From CAZVLE01 sp964627855 (GTDB lineage: Bacteria; Bacillota; Dethiobacteria; DTU022): a stretch of 41,273 nt of DNA. The stretch covers positions 1-41,273 of the forward strand of contig CAZVLE010000036.1 in the NCBI GenBank assembly GCA_964627855.1. The letters run 5' to 3'. The notes beneath the pieces are model-generated. The model was not told where the DNA came from. It was given only the letters and a program-made list of their open reading frames with translations, and searched no databases. Positions within the stretch are counted from its first letter, which is position 1; each line of letters starts with the position of its first letter. Below are positions 31,095 through 39,840 of the stretch, piece by piece. Made by a program: the position numbers and the translations under genes.

Positions 31095-32246
31095 TTAAAT
31101 AAATCTCAGGATCAAATCTTCAATATATTTGTCTACTGTAAGGCCTTTTTCCTCTAATTGCCGGTATATTTTTTCAACAGGTTGATAGAGAGACTGGTTG
31201 TTAAGATCACCTATTCTTCTGAAATAGCCAGTTCTTCTACCAAGCTTAAATAGTTCCCGTTGCTGATCCGGTAAAGAAAGGTAATCACTAATTATCTGAA
31301 GCATAGAAGCCTTATCTTCAGGTAGCCTGCCTGTCACTTCTTCCAGGAGGTTGAGAATATGATCGCTGAAAATGTAACTGTTTATTCCTTCCAAAGTTTT
31401 GATAAATAATTCTTCTTCCCTGATCAAATCATCATCTGCCAAAGGCCTAAAATTATCAAGTTCTATCTCCCTGTAGAGAGGAGTGGAAGCCGGAACGGCA
31501 AGAGTACGCAGCCTGATAAAGTCTGGGTTTATCAAGTTTAATGTTTTGGCTGTATCCAGGGCATGTTCACGCCATAAATCTCTCCCTCCCAGACCGATAA
31601 TTACATACTCACTGAGTGATAAGCCGGCGGACTTGATTTTCTTTCCTGCCTCAACATGCTGAGCCCCACTTACGCCTTTACGCATAAAAGAGAGCACCTG
31701 ATCATTGCCGCTTTCCAGGCCAACATGAATACGGCTCAAACCTGCTTCTTTGATCGATTTAAGCTCTTCAACCGATCTCCGTAGCACAGTGCGCGAACGG
31801 GCATAGGTCGTTATTCTATTTATGGAAGGAAGCTGTTCCTTGAGAAAGCAAATGATATCAACCAAGTCGCCAGCCGGCAGCAAAAGACTGTCACCATCCT
31901 GCAGAAATGCGTCAGTACCTCCGTGATATAACCAGAGGGCTAGCTGTATTAGCCCGGGATTTTCTGCCTTAACCAGATTGACAACCTGTGAGGTTATTGC
32001 TCCTTTATAACCATTATTAACTGATAGTTCCCTGATCAATTGAGTAGCATCTGCCATTGCAACAATATCTGCCTTGATCTCGGAAAGCTTCCGGCGGCTA
32101 AATTTTTCGCCTTTATAAACGGGGCAAAATAGGCACTGGTTCCAGGGGCAGTTGCGAGTCAATCTCAACAGAAGGCTATACGCCTCACTGGGAGGTCGAA
32201 TCGGCCCCTGTTCATAATAAAGTTTCCTTAGCGCCATTGGCATCAT
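31095..32246 (-). CDS. Radical SAM protein of unknown substrate
   Basis: About 383 residues. The N-terminal cluster motif is C-PWNQ-C-LF-C, i.e. CX4CX2C instead of the canonical CX3CX2C, in the context LTRNCPWNQCLFCPVYKGEKFSRR. An Elp3/HemN-type barrel follows with RIHVGLESGNDQVL, GLSLSEYVIIGLGG and a C-terminal helical region (about 280-383). There is no B12-binding domain and no second iron-sulfur motif. Family members with this phrase are found in anaerobes and are unassigned. Start ATG 32246 or 32237. The gene is 17 bases upstream of the DUF503 gene on the same strand. Confidence 0.8.
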   Translation of the reverse strand: MMPMALRKLYYEQGPIRPPSEAYSLLLRLTRNCPWNQCLFCPVYKGEKFSRRKLSEIKADIVAMADATQLIRELSVNNGYKGAITSQVVNLVKAENPGLIQLALWLYHGGTDAFLQDGDSLLLPAGDLVDIICFLKEQLPSINRITTYARSRTVLRRSVEELKSIKEAGLSRIHVGLESGNDQVLSFMRKGVSGAQHVEAGKKIKSAGLSLSEYVIIGLGGRDLWREHALDTAKTLNLINPDFIRLRTLAVPASTPLYREIELDNFRPLADDDLIREEELFIKTLEGINSYIFSDHILNLLEEVTGRLPEDKASMLQIISDYLSLPDQQRELFKLGRRTGYFRRIGDLNNQSLYQPVEKIYRQLEEKGLTVDKYIEDLILRFI

Positions 32247-32272
32247 CCAAATCTACTGTGTATTCATTTGCC

Positions 32273-32298
32273 AAAGGGCACAGCGAGCTGTGCCCTTT
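32273..32298. terminator. Terminator-like hairpin after the response regulator gene
   Basis: AAAGGGCACAG (32273-32283) and CTGTGCCCTTT (32288-32298) form a perfect 11-bp stem with loop CGAG. The T-run is stronger on the plus strand (five T), while the genes on both sides are on the minus strand. It could stop the regulator-kinase transcript or act as an attenuator before the radical SAM gene. Confidence 0.6.
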
Positions 32299-32327
32299 TT
32301 GAAAATATAAACCTAACATATTAAAGT

Positions 32328-32693
32328 TTAAGCAAGATATTCTTTTAAACGATCCCAGAGTTCCTGAGGTTTAAAAGGTTTTGTCATGTAATTATCAGCA
32401 CCAAGATCCAAAGCCCGCTGACGGTCTTCTTCCTCTGCTTTGGCCGTAAGGACAATGATCGGTATATTACTCGTTGCTTCATCTCTTTTCAAAACTTTAA
32501 GGACTTCAAAGCCGTCCATCTTAGGCAGTAAAAGGTCAAGAAGGATCAGATCCGGGTGTTCTCTGCGAACAGCATTTAAAGCTTCTTCACCATCTTCAAC
32601 AATTTCAACATTGTAACCAACTGCATCAAGACAGGTGCGGACTCCAAGAATAATATTTTTTTCATCTTCAACCAGTAACACTTTTTTGCTCAT
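32328..32693 (-). CDS. Single-domain response regulator
   Basis: 121 residues, receiver domain only: acidic pair in LLVEDEKN, phospho-Asp53 in LILLDLLLPKMDG, Thr in IIVLTAKAEEE and Lys in YMTKPFKPQEL. It has no DNA-binding output, so it acts like CheY/Spo0F-type relays. The gene lies three bases after the histidine kinase stop, which should phosphorylate it. Target unknown. Confidence 0.95.
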   Translation of the reverse strand: MSKKVLLVEDEKNIILGVRTCLDAVGYNVEIVEDGEEALNAVRREHPDLILLDLLLPKMDGFEVLKVLKRDEATSNIPIIVLTAKAEEEDRQRALDLGADNYMTKPFKPQELWDRLKEYLA

Positions 32694-32696
32694 ACC

Positions 32697-33806
32697 TTAG
32701 CCTCCCTCAGTATTGACATCCGGTAATGTAACAGACTCATTACCCTGGTAGACCGGGAAAGTAAAGGTAAAGGTAGTTCCTTTCCCAACCTCACTATCAA
32801 CCCAGATTTCACCACCATGAGCCATTACTATATCTTTCGCTATGGCCAGGCCTAAGCCAACACCTCCGGTGCCTTTACGGCCGGGCCCACTAACCTGGAT
32901 ATACTTACGAAAAATCTTCTCCAGGTGTTCCTGGGGTATACCACACCCGGTATCCTGAACCGAGAAAAAGAGCCGCTTGCCACGTTGACGGACACGGACT
33001 GTAACGGTACCACCCGGGTCAGTATAGCGCATGGCATTGCCGACGAGGTTAGTTATTACCCAAACTGATTTGTTGAAATCAGCAGCAACAGGTGGTAGCT
33101 CGGGAGGCAGATCTGTAATTAACTCAACACCCTGCTTTTCAGCCTGAATTTTTAAGGGACGCACTGCTTCCTGGACCAGGTCTGCAACATCTGTGGGTTC
33201 AGCTTCAACGTAAATGGTGCCTGATTCTATACGTGATAGCTCCATCAAGTTATCGATCAACCTGTTCAACCTTTCACAGTCTGCCCCGATAGCCTCAAGA
33301 ACTTCTTTGCCACGCGGTGTAAGATCACCAAGCATCCCTTCTTTAAGCATTTCCACTCCAACAATTATCGTCGTCAGGGGAGTGCGAAATTCATGAGATA
33401 CGATTGATACAAAGTCGGTTTTGATTTTTTCCATTTCATGAAAACGGGTTACATCGGTAAGTTGAACCAGGGCACCCCACAACTTTCCCTCATGGAAAAT
33501 GGGATTTATGGCAATCTTAAAAAAGTAACGCTCATCTAAACGTTTAATTTTAACTGAAGCTTCCTCATAAGAACATTTCAGGGCTTCTTCTTTACTGAGT
33601 ACATCTTCCAACAGGTTATCCATTTTCTTGATTGCTGTAAGATCGGCAATCCTTTTATGCCTGGCTGAATCAGAACTGGTATGGAAAAATTCTTCGGCTT
33701 TTTTATTTAACCAGACAATCTTCTTTTCCGGATCTACTAAAAACACCGCATCATTTAAACTATCGGCTACGGTATCCAGGTTTACTGGTTCGGGTAAATT
33801 ATTCAA
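32697..33806 (-). CDS. PAS-domain sensor histidine kinase
   Basis: About 369 residues, without membrane helices, so cytoplasmic. A PAS domain at about 12-115 (SLNDAVFLVDPEKKIVWLN) is followed by HisKA (SIVSHEFRTPLTTI with the phospho-His) and HATPase (WVITNLVGNAMRY N-box, DTGCGIP, GTGGVGLGLAIAK). The layout is like PhoR/ResE kinases that lack the membrane part. The longest frame starts at ATG 33848 without a ribosome site; TTG 33806 follows AGGCAGGTG and gives the usual short PAS N-terminus, so it is preferred. The gene is followed immediately by its probable response regulator. Confidence 0.92.
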   Translation of the reverse strand: MNNLPEPVNLDTVADSLNDAVFLVDPEKKIVWLNKKAEEFFHTSSDSARHKRIADLTAIKKMDNLLEDVLSKEEALKCSYEEASVKIKRLDERYFFKIAINPIFHEGKLWGALVQLTDVTRFHEMEKIKTDFVSIVSHEFRTPLTTIIVGVEMLKEGMLGDLTPRGKEVLEAIGADCERLNRLIDNLMELSRIESGTIYVEAEPTDVADLVQEAVRPLKIQAEKQGVELITDLPPELPPVAADFNKSVWVITNLVGNAMRYTDPGGTVTVRVRQRGKRLFFSVQDTGCGIPQEHLEKIFRKYIQVSGPGRKGTGGVGLGLAIAKDIVMAHGGEIWVDSEVGKGTTFTFTFPVYQGNESVTLPDVNTEGG

Positions 33807-33869
33807 GCTCACACCTGCCTTTCTCAATAAACTTGAAAAGATATACAAATAAGGGCTATGCGTTTTTCA

Positions 33870-33898
33870 ATTATACCACTGCAACAGTATCTTGAAAA
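33870..33898 (-). promoter_or_regulatory. Extended -10 promoter of the histidine kinase operon
   Basis: On the minus strand, TGGTATAAT (TATAAT at 33870-33875) and TTTTCA (33893-33898) with a 17-base spacer. It has the same element pattern as the lipoprotein promoter at 18358-18386. Confidence 0.6.
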
Positions 33899-33958
33899 GT
33901 TTGCCCTGTTGATATTTCATTACCGGACCCTTATATTGTTATGATTGCCCGCTCAACA

Positions 33959-33988
33959 TATAAGCCCCCGCTCGGGCGGGGGCTTATA
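33959..33988. terminator. Perfect GC-rich hairpin without T-run after the ligase operon
   Basis: TATAAGCCCCCGC (33959-33971) and its exact complement (33976-33988) around loop TCGG form a 13-bp stem 18 bases past the ligase stop. Neither strand has a T-run, so it may be a U-less terminator or a 3' stabiliser. Confidence 0.5.
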
Positions 33989-34006
33989 ACTTATAGCAAC
34001 TGATCC

Positions 34007-35431
34007 TTAGCTCTTGCGGTTGTCAAAGACAACCTGCTCGGTGATGAATTTCTCCAAGCCAATCTTGTTAGCCACAGCATCAAGAGAACTACTTTCAACT
34101 GATAAAGGTACTTTATACTCTGCCTGCATTTCTTGTTCCAGTGATTTCAGCAGTGCATCTTCATCAGTTCCAGAAACTCCCTTAAGAACTACTTTTAAGC
34201 TATCACTATTTCCATTAGAGTTTATCTCTACATACCAGAGTAAAACATCATCCCTTGATACCATTTTTTTACGCATCTTATTAGCATTAAACTGTACTGA
34301 GCCTGCCTCGCCTGCCAGCTCATAAATAAGCGCTTTCCGTTCAATGTCACCCATAACCCGCGGTACAGTTCTTTTGCAATTGGGGCAAGGTTCTGTGGTT
34401 ATTCCTCCGGTGGTAATATCCCCGGTTTTAAACCGTAGCAGGGTTGTGCCTCGAGAGTCAAGGTTGGTAATGACAATTTCGCCGCTCTCTCCTTCACCAA
34501 GCACCTCTCCGCTTTCGGGATCAACAATTTCTACTAAAACATGGTCAGGGTTAGTGTGATAGCCGAAATCAGGTTCGCACTCTGCCCAACCGGATTTTGC
34601 TTCAGAGTTAAAATAGATGCGCTGGACTAGATTATCCTTCGCGCCGACCGATTCCATCAACCTTTTAATGCTTTCAACAATTTCCATCGGCGCATAATCG
34701 ATCCCAATTATGATCCGTTCCAGGCTTGCCGCGCTCAAACCAAAATGATCCAGAGTTTGCAGGGCAAATCGGGCATAACCTGGAGATGAAGCAAGAACTG
34801 GTGCTTCCAGATTATCTACAGCTTTTAGGATTTTCTCCATCCCCAGCACCCGGCCCCCACCGGTCTGTAGCGCTGTACTGCCAATATCTAGAGTGCTGTA
34901 AAAAAACTGCCAAAAGTAAACATTGGGGGCAAAAGAAAAAGCATTTATCAGTGTATCATCCCGGGTTACCCCAAAAATATCGAATGCCCTGGCTCCAGCC
35001 TCCTTGAGGTTATCCAGATCATAACCCGTATACTCAATAGGAACTGCTTTTGCAGTCCGCCCCGCTGTAAAATAAAGTGAAGCAAACTGAAGTTTTTCAG
35101 GGTCCGGCTCACTATCCTTCTTCCCAAAAAGACTAAAGCCCTTCTTCTTCTTTTTTCCTTCATCTTCACCCGGTGGATCAAGAACAAACTGCTTCGGGTA
35201 AAGAGGTTCGCCCGGCGGGGTGAGCATATCTTTCTTCTCGGTAAAAGGCAACCTGCCTAAATCAGCGACTCCTTTAATATCAGCAGCATTAATGCCTGCT
35301 TCCTTAAGTAGATTGCGATAATAAGGATGCCTGACAGCAAATTGCTCTGTCATCATCTTGTGCAGCAACTCATCCTGTAACTTGCTTATTGCTGCCGCCG
35401 GCATCCGGCTGATTTTATTCCATGCCTGCAT
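34007..35431 (-). CDS. PaaK-like AMP-forming ligase homologue, divergent
   Basis: 474 residues, related to phenylacetate-CoA ligase. Recognisable are HPYYRNLLKEAGI, the domain phrase EPDFGYHTNPDHVLVEIVDPESGE, LLRFKTGDI and the Cys pair CPNCKR. The phosphate loop reads YFTAGRTAKAVP instead of SSGTTGKPT, and the YGxTE position reads YFNSEAK. A lysine-rich insert (about 93-110, GKKKKKGFSLFGKKDSEPD) is not seen in the neighbour. It may act on a different acid, or be a non-catalytic partner of the ligase upstream. GTG/ATG choice is not an issue: ATG 35431 has AGGAGG-like purines upstream. The gap to the upstream ligase is 33 bases. Confidence 0.75.
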   Translation of the reverse strand: MQAWNKISRMPAAAISKLQDELLHKMMTEQFAVRHPYYRNLLKEAGINAADIKGVADLGRLPFTEKKDMLTPPGEPLYPKQFVLDPPGEDEGKKKKKGFSLFGKKDSEPDPEKLQFASLYFTAGRTAKAVPIEYTGYDLDNLKEAGARAFDIFGVTRDDTLINAFSFAPNVYFWQFFYSTLDIGSTALQTGGGRVLGMEKILKAVDNLEAPVLASSPGYARFALQTLDHFGLSAASLERIIIGIDYAPMEIVESIKRLMESVGAKDNLVQRIYFNSEAKSGWAECEPDFGYHTNPDHVLVEIVDPESGEVLGEGESGEIVITNLDSRGTTLLRFKTGDITTGGITTEPCPNCKRTVPRVMGDIERKALIYELAGEAGSVQFNANKMRKKMVSRDDVLLWYVEINSNGNSDSLKVVLKGVSGTDEDALLKSLEQEMQAEYKVPLSVESSSLDAVANKIGLEKFITEQVVFDNRKS

Positions 35432-35464
35432 GCTCTTCCTCCTTTCATCACTCTGCCCAACTAA

Positions 35465-36922
35465 TTAAGTAGGCCTGTTATCGACTATGCGTTTCTCTTT
35501 TAATTCAGTTTCCATACCCAACTGGGAAACCAGTTCCGGAACTGACTTAAAAATAACATCGGTCAATGAAACTTCGGTATCCCGCAGGACCTTTTGCCTG
35601 ATATCAGCCACGAATCTATCACGGTCAATATCACCAGCAGGTGCAACATAGAGGACAATCTCATCAAGATCAAAGGGATCATTGTTGCGTTTACGCATTT
35701 CAACCTGCCATTCTTCAACATCCGGGTGGCTCATTAAGAGCGGGAAGAAATTGTTCAGGTTAACCAGGGTGCCCTTCACCTTGGTCATGCTAAACTCTTT
35801 CATTTCAGACTTACGTTGGATGTTTGAACTAATCCGCGGTACTGTTCGCCCGCAGTTGGGGCAGGGTTCATAAAGTATACCGCCCTTGGCAATATCACCG
35901 GTCCTGTACCGCAGTACTGCAGTGCCGCGCCAATCAAGCGCCGTATAAACTACCTCGCCTTCTTCACCTTCCCCGACCGGTTCGCCGCTTTCCGGATCGA
36001 TGGTTTCAAAAACCTCCATGTCAGGATAGGTGTGATAACCGAAGTATTCATCATGCGAAGGGCATTCGCCCCAGGCCACTTTTGCTTCAGTCATGCCGTA
36101 AGTTGCCAGTACCATTACGTCTTCGGCTCCGAGCTGGGCCAGCAGTTCTCTAATCTTGTCCTTCAGTCCCGGCGGAACTCTCTCTCCGCCAAAGAAGATC
36201 TTCTTGATCGATGAAAAATCACGGCCCTGTTTGACCGCCTCACGCAAAAAGTAATAACAGTAGCCGGGAATAAAAACTGAAACCGTGGGCCGCATATACT
36301 CAAAGGCATCCATCAGGTTATTGGTCCCGACAATCTTGCCCCCACCGCTGTGAAAGCCTGCTACGTTCATCTTTTCAGCACCAAAATAGCTTGTCCAGAA
36401 AGCCAGATGCGGGGCAAAAGGAAAAGAGTTCACAAAAATATCCTTATTCGTAAATTCAAAAACGTTCATCAGGCGGCTTCCTGACTCACGCAGGTTTTCC
36501 AGATCTCGTTTGGAGTAAACAAATGGTGTCGGAAGAGCAGTTCTGCCGGTAGTAAAATGAATGTGCACCGGCTTAAAATCATAAACCTTTTCCTCAACTA
36601 CGGCTTTCCCGCCGGTCATCGACATTTTAGCCAGGTGACCGTATTTTTCAGAAACTTCCTCATCGGGTCGGATTATAAAATCCTTGTGCTTTTTAGGTTC
36701 TTCATCGGTTGGTGCAATATCCCATTTGTATGTAAAGGGCAGGTGTTTTAAATCTTCGATGCCTTTAATTTTCAAAGGGTCTATATTGTGTTCTTTCAAC
36801 AGTTCACTATAGTAGGGACTGTATAAATAGATTTGGTTTCCAATAAAAGCACGGAGCTTACGATCCTGCAAGTCCTTAATATCTTTGTAGGGCATCTTAC
36901 AGAGCTTGTCCCAATTCTCCAT
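35465..36922 (-). CDS. PaaK-like AMP-forming CoA ligase
   Basis: 485 residues. Family phrases are SPYYSELLKEHNID, LPFTYKWDI, FGGERVPPGLKDKI, ATYGMTEAK (acyl-adenylate motif), VLRYRTGDI and the Cys pair CPNCGRTVPRI. The phosphate loop is IHFTTGRTALPTPF, so the Lys of SSGTTGKP is replaced. Phenylacetate-CoA ligases activate aryl acids via an adenylate; homologues act on other carboxylates, so the substrate is open. ATG 36922 follows AGGAGGTGATGG. It lies downstream of the symporter, separated by a strong hairpin, and is in tandem with a diverged copy, so uptake and activation of the same acid is plausible. Confidence 0.82.
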   Translation of the reverse strand: MENWDKLCKMPYKDIKDLQDRKLRAFIGNQIYLYSPYYSELLKEHNIDPLKIKGIEDLKHLPFTYKWDIAPTDEEPKKHKDFIIRPDEEVSEKYGHLAKMSMTGGKAVVEEKVYDFKPVHIHFTTGRTALPTPFVYSKRDLENLRESGSRLMNVFEFTNKDIFVNSFPFAPHLAFWTSYFGAEKMNVAGFHSGGGKIVGTNNLMDAFEYMRPTVSVFIPGYCYYFLREAVKQGRDFSSIKKIFFGGERVPPGLKDKIRELLAQLGAEDVMVLATYGMTEAKVAWGECPSHDEYFGYHTYPDMEVFETIDPESGEPVGEGEEGEVVYTALDWRGTAVLRYRTGDIAKGGILYEPCPNCGRTVPRISSNIQRKSEMKEFSMTKVKGTLVNLNNFFPLLMSHPDVEEWQVEMRKRNNDPFDLDEIVLYVAPAGDIDRDRFVADIRQKVLRDTEVSLTDVIFKSVPELVSQLGMETELKEKRIVDNRPT

Positions 36923-36956
36923 GAAGCCATCACCTCCTGTAGATACTCATTATTGG

Positions 36957-36993
36957 CAGCCAGGCTCCTCTAATTTAAAGAGGAGCCTGGCTG
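36957..36993. terminator. Perfect 15-bp hairpin after the symporter gene, without T-run
   Basis: CAGCCAGGCTCCTCT (36957-36971) pairs exactly with AGAGGAGCCTGGCTG (36979-36993) around a seven-base AATTTAA loop. It is ten bases past the symporter stop (minus strand). No T-run on either strand. Confidence 0.5.
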
Positions 36994-37002
36994 ACGGTAA
37001 CA

Positions 37003-38661
37003 TTATTTTGGAAATACATCATAAAGCGTTGTCATAAACAACATGATTGCCAGAGATAAAACTATGACGGCAATCGGAAAACCTATACCGTTATAACGTC
37101 TCTCATCATAGTCCTGCCAGCCATGCATTTCGTCGACCTGTCTCTGCAGTTCCTGTGGTGGCGGTGGGGTTAACCAGGATACCACCACTGTCAGAATAAA
37201 CGAAATCGGCACAGCTATAGCGGTAATTTTAATCCACCCAAGCGGTCCGTAAAAATACTTGGCGAATATAGGAAACGGAATTGTAACCGGATCCATACCC
37301 AGGTAACCGACAAGGACCCAGCCATAGAATCCAACTAAAGATCCTACAACCATTCCGGCCCCAACACCATACTTGTTGGTCCTTTTCCACCATATACCAA
37401 GCACGATCGGCACACCCAGGCCGGCGCCAGCAATACCAAAGGCCCACATAATCGCTTCCAGAATAAACTGGGGCGGATTGAGTGAAAATAGAATTACCAA
37501 AATACCTACTACGAGCATAGCTGCATATGAAAGCTTAAGTTTCTTCTCATCATCGACTTCCGGTTTTAGTTCGCCATATAAGTCATGAATCAATCCGGCG
37601 CCCATAATAAGCAGCAATCCGGCAACAGTTGATAGACCTGCTGCTACTGAACCGGCAACGGCAATAGCCAGCCAACCCTGTCCGGCTAATGAGTCAAGCA
37701 GAATGAAAACCATGTAATCATAGGCCGCCTCCGGGATATCTATACCCTGCGTGCGCATGTAATACATAGCGGCAAAGCCGGTAGCATAAACTGTAGTGTT
37801 GACCAGACCAACCAGGAAAACACAGATTACCGTGCTCCACCGCGCTTCCTTGGCATCACGCACAGTAAAGAAACGCATTACAAAGTGCGGCAGGCCGATA
37901 ATGCCGAAAAATGAGCCTAAAAAGATGGCGATATAAACTACCGGGTGCACAAGCATAGGCCAGAAATAATGGGGCACTGCTTCGCTCATCAGCGGTACCA
38001 TATCACCATAACCAAGCGGCGGGAAAAACCAACCTGCGGCTCCCAACGCTCTTAAAACAATCGCAACAGGAAACATCAGGCAGAAAATAAGTACTATTGT
38101 CTGGAATGTCTGGTTATAGGTAACTCCATACATACCTCCAAGGGTAACATAAAGAGTCACCACCAGGCCTCCAACAATAATACCCACGACTTCAGGTACT
38201 CCAAGGAGGAAGTAAAAAACGATTCCGATCCCTTTCAGGTTACCCCCCAGGTAAAGTACACTGACAATCAACATAATAACAACAGAGATAAAGCGAAGTG
38301 TTCTGCTGCCATAGCGCTCCGAAATAAAGGCCATCGTTGTAAAAGATTTGTGCCGCCTGAGGTAGGGAGCTGCCAGGAGCATCAACCCGATAAAAGCGGC
38401 TGTAAAAGAAGCATAAAGAGCGATGGCGATATAGACACCCTTGAGAATCAGGGCGGTTAAACCAATAAATGTCGTGAGACTAAGACCCAGTGACACCATG
38501 GCCAGACCATTGTTGACGGCTCCGATACTGCGGCCGGCCACGTAGTAATCTCCCAGGTTGCGGGTAAAACGCCGCGCCCAAACACTGATTAAAACTGATA
38601 TTAAAAGAACAACAATACTGAGAACCAGACCTAAAACAAAAACTTCACCTCTTGGTTCCAT
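37003..38661 (-). CDS. Na+/solute symporter, large subunit (SSS family)
   Basis: 552 residues with about 13 predicted membrane helices. The N-terminal signature GDYYVAGRSIGAVNNGLAMVS, GNLKGIGIVFYFLLGV and GGMYGVTYNQTFQTIVL match the sodium:solute symporter family, closest in style to the acetate/VC_2705-type carriers that work with a small subunit. The gene for such a small subunit is directly upstream (29 bases). The C-terminal cytoplasmic segment has a Pro-rich turn (TPPPPQELQRQ). The solute is probably a monocarboxylate, judging from three ligase genes nearby; this is inference. ATG 38661 has AAGGAGG somewhat far upstream. Confidence 0.88.
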   Translation of the reverse strand: MEPRGEVFVLGLVLSIVVLLISVLISVWARRFTRNLGDYYVAGRSIGAVNNGLAMVSLGLSLTTFIGLTALILKGVYIAIALYASFTAAFIGLMLLAAPYLRRHKSFTTMAFISERYGSRTLRFISVVIMLIVSVLYLGGNLKGIGIVFYFLLGVPEVVGIIVGGLVVTLYVTLGGMYGVTYNQTFQTIVLIFCLMFPVAIVLRALGAAGWFFPPLGYGDMVPLMSEAVPHYFWPMLVHPVVYIAIFLGSFFGIIGLPHFVMRFFTVRDAKEARWSTVICVFLVGLVNTTVYATGFAAMYYMRTQGIDIPEAAYDYMVFILLDSLAGQGWLAIAVAGSVAAGLSTVAGLLLIMGAGLIHDLYGELKPEVDDEKKLKLSYAAMLVVGILVILFSLNPPQFILEAIMWAFGIAGAGLGVPIVLGIWWKRTNKYGVGAGMVVGSLVGFYGWVLVGYLGMDPVTIPFPIFAKYFYGPLGWIKITAIAVPISFILTVVVSWLTPPPPQELQRQVDEMHGWQDYDERRYNGIGFPIAVIVLSLAIMLFMTTLYDVFPK

Positions 38662-38690
38662 TAACTAATAATCCCTCCTTTCAATCAACT

Positions 38691-38996
38691 TCAGGCCTTT
38701 TGCCTTTCTTCAAGCCTGTCCATAATCACACACCAGATAGCACCAATAGCGGTGACACCAATCCAACTTAACATAATCAGTAAAAAGTAGTGCAGCGGGA
38801 ACCCAAGAACTGAAAGATTCTCTTTAAATACAAACATCGTTTCTCCGTAAGAGGCAACCAGCGCTTCGGGAGTGGGAACCTGGTCAAAAAATCTTTCATT
38901 AAGAATTACGACAAACGAACTGAAAAAACCGCCAATAATGGCCACTATAATAAAACATATTAAAGTAACCCGAACTTCAAGTTTATAATCTTTCAT
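38691..38996 (-). CDS. Na+/solute symporter small subunit (DUF4212-like)
   Basis: 101 residues with two membrane helices (about 10-32 and 62-88). The second, GFPLHYFLLIMLSWIGVTAIGAIWCVIMDRL, matches the small subunit found beside SSS carriers. The loop between them (about 33-60) should be outside. ATG 38996 has AGGAGGTGA upstream; the longer frame to 39023 runs through the ribosome site and is rejected. It is the first gene of the symporter-ligase run. Confidence 0.8.
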   Translation of the reverse strand: MKDYKLEVRVTLICFIIVAIIGGFFSSFVVILNERFFDQVPTPEALVASYGETMFVFKENLSVLGFPLHYFLLIMLSWIGVTAIGAIWCVIMDRLEERQKA

Positions 38997-39236
38997 TCGC
39001 CTATCACCTCCTCCCCAAATCAAGTATTTGCTAATATATTATAATTATGCCTATTATCTAAATATTTCGCCCCCTTTGCGGATTTGTTTCTTTTGTTACG
39101 CATTAAATATATTCATTCGCCTTTTTACTAAAAAATCCTGCTTCCTTTAGGGAGAGAATAATCTTTTAATCCTCTGCAGGTATAGCCTTATAAATATGCT
39201 ATGATAATATTTAAAGCTATATCGAAGGAGGCAACA

Positions 39237-39716
39237 ATGACAGATATAATTGCCATAGTAGTTGCATCTCTATTTTTCCTGATTGGACTGGCCGGTACTA
39301 TTTTACCGGTAATGCCGGGGGCACCAACAATCTGGCTGGGGATGCTTATTTACGGCCTTATCGCAGGTTTTGAAAACCTGGGGCTGACTTTTTTTATTCT
39401 GCAAGCCCTGCTAGCCCTAAGCGTAATGGGTGTTGACTATCTCTTTACTGCCATGGGGAGCCGCTACTTTGGAGGTTCAAAGGCAGCCTTCTGGGGAGCT
39501 GCGGGTGGTCTTCTTGTCGGGCTTTTCTTTTTTCCAATTGGCCTGCTGATCGGCCCTTTTATCGGAGCAGCCCTTCTCGATTTACTCTTTCGGCATCGCA
39601 CTGATCAGGCTTTGAAGTCTGGAGTTGGTGCCTCCCTGGGTTTTTGGATCGCCCTTCCTGTGAAACTGACTATGGAGGCTGTAATGATCACCTGGTTTAT
39701 TGTGAGAATTATTTAA
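39237..39716 (+). CDS. DUF456 family membrane protein
   Basis: 159 residues with about five hydrophobic segments. Starts TDIIAIVVASLFFLIGLAGTILPVMPGAPTIWLG and has DYLFTAMGSRYFGGSKAAFWG and Gly-rich FPIGLLIGPFIGAALLDLL, the DUF456 pattern. Function unknown. ATG 39237 follows AAGGAGG with ideal spacing; the longer frame to 39201 is not supported. It is divergent from the symporter genes and about 120 bases upstream of the acyl-CoA synthetase, possibly in the same transcript. Confidence 0.87.
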   Translation: MTDIIAIVVASLFFLIGLAGTILPVMPGAPTIWLGMLIYGLIAGFENLGLTFFILQALLALSVMGVDYLFTAMGSRYFGGSKAAFWGAAGGLLVGLFFFPIGLLIGPFIGAALLDLLFRHRTDQALKSGVGASLGFWIALPVKLTMEAVMITWFIVRII

Positions 39717-39840
39717 CATAACAGCCGATCTATTTATATTTGTTATAACTAAGAAGGATTCGGCTAATATGTGTAGAATAAGACTACGCTTACTCTCGTT
39801 GATATTACAGTGATCGATACATATTAAGGAGGAAATCGAC

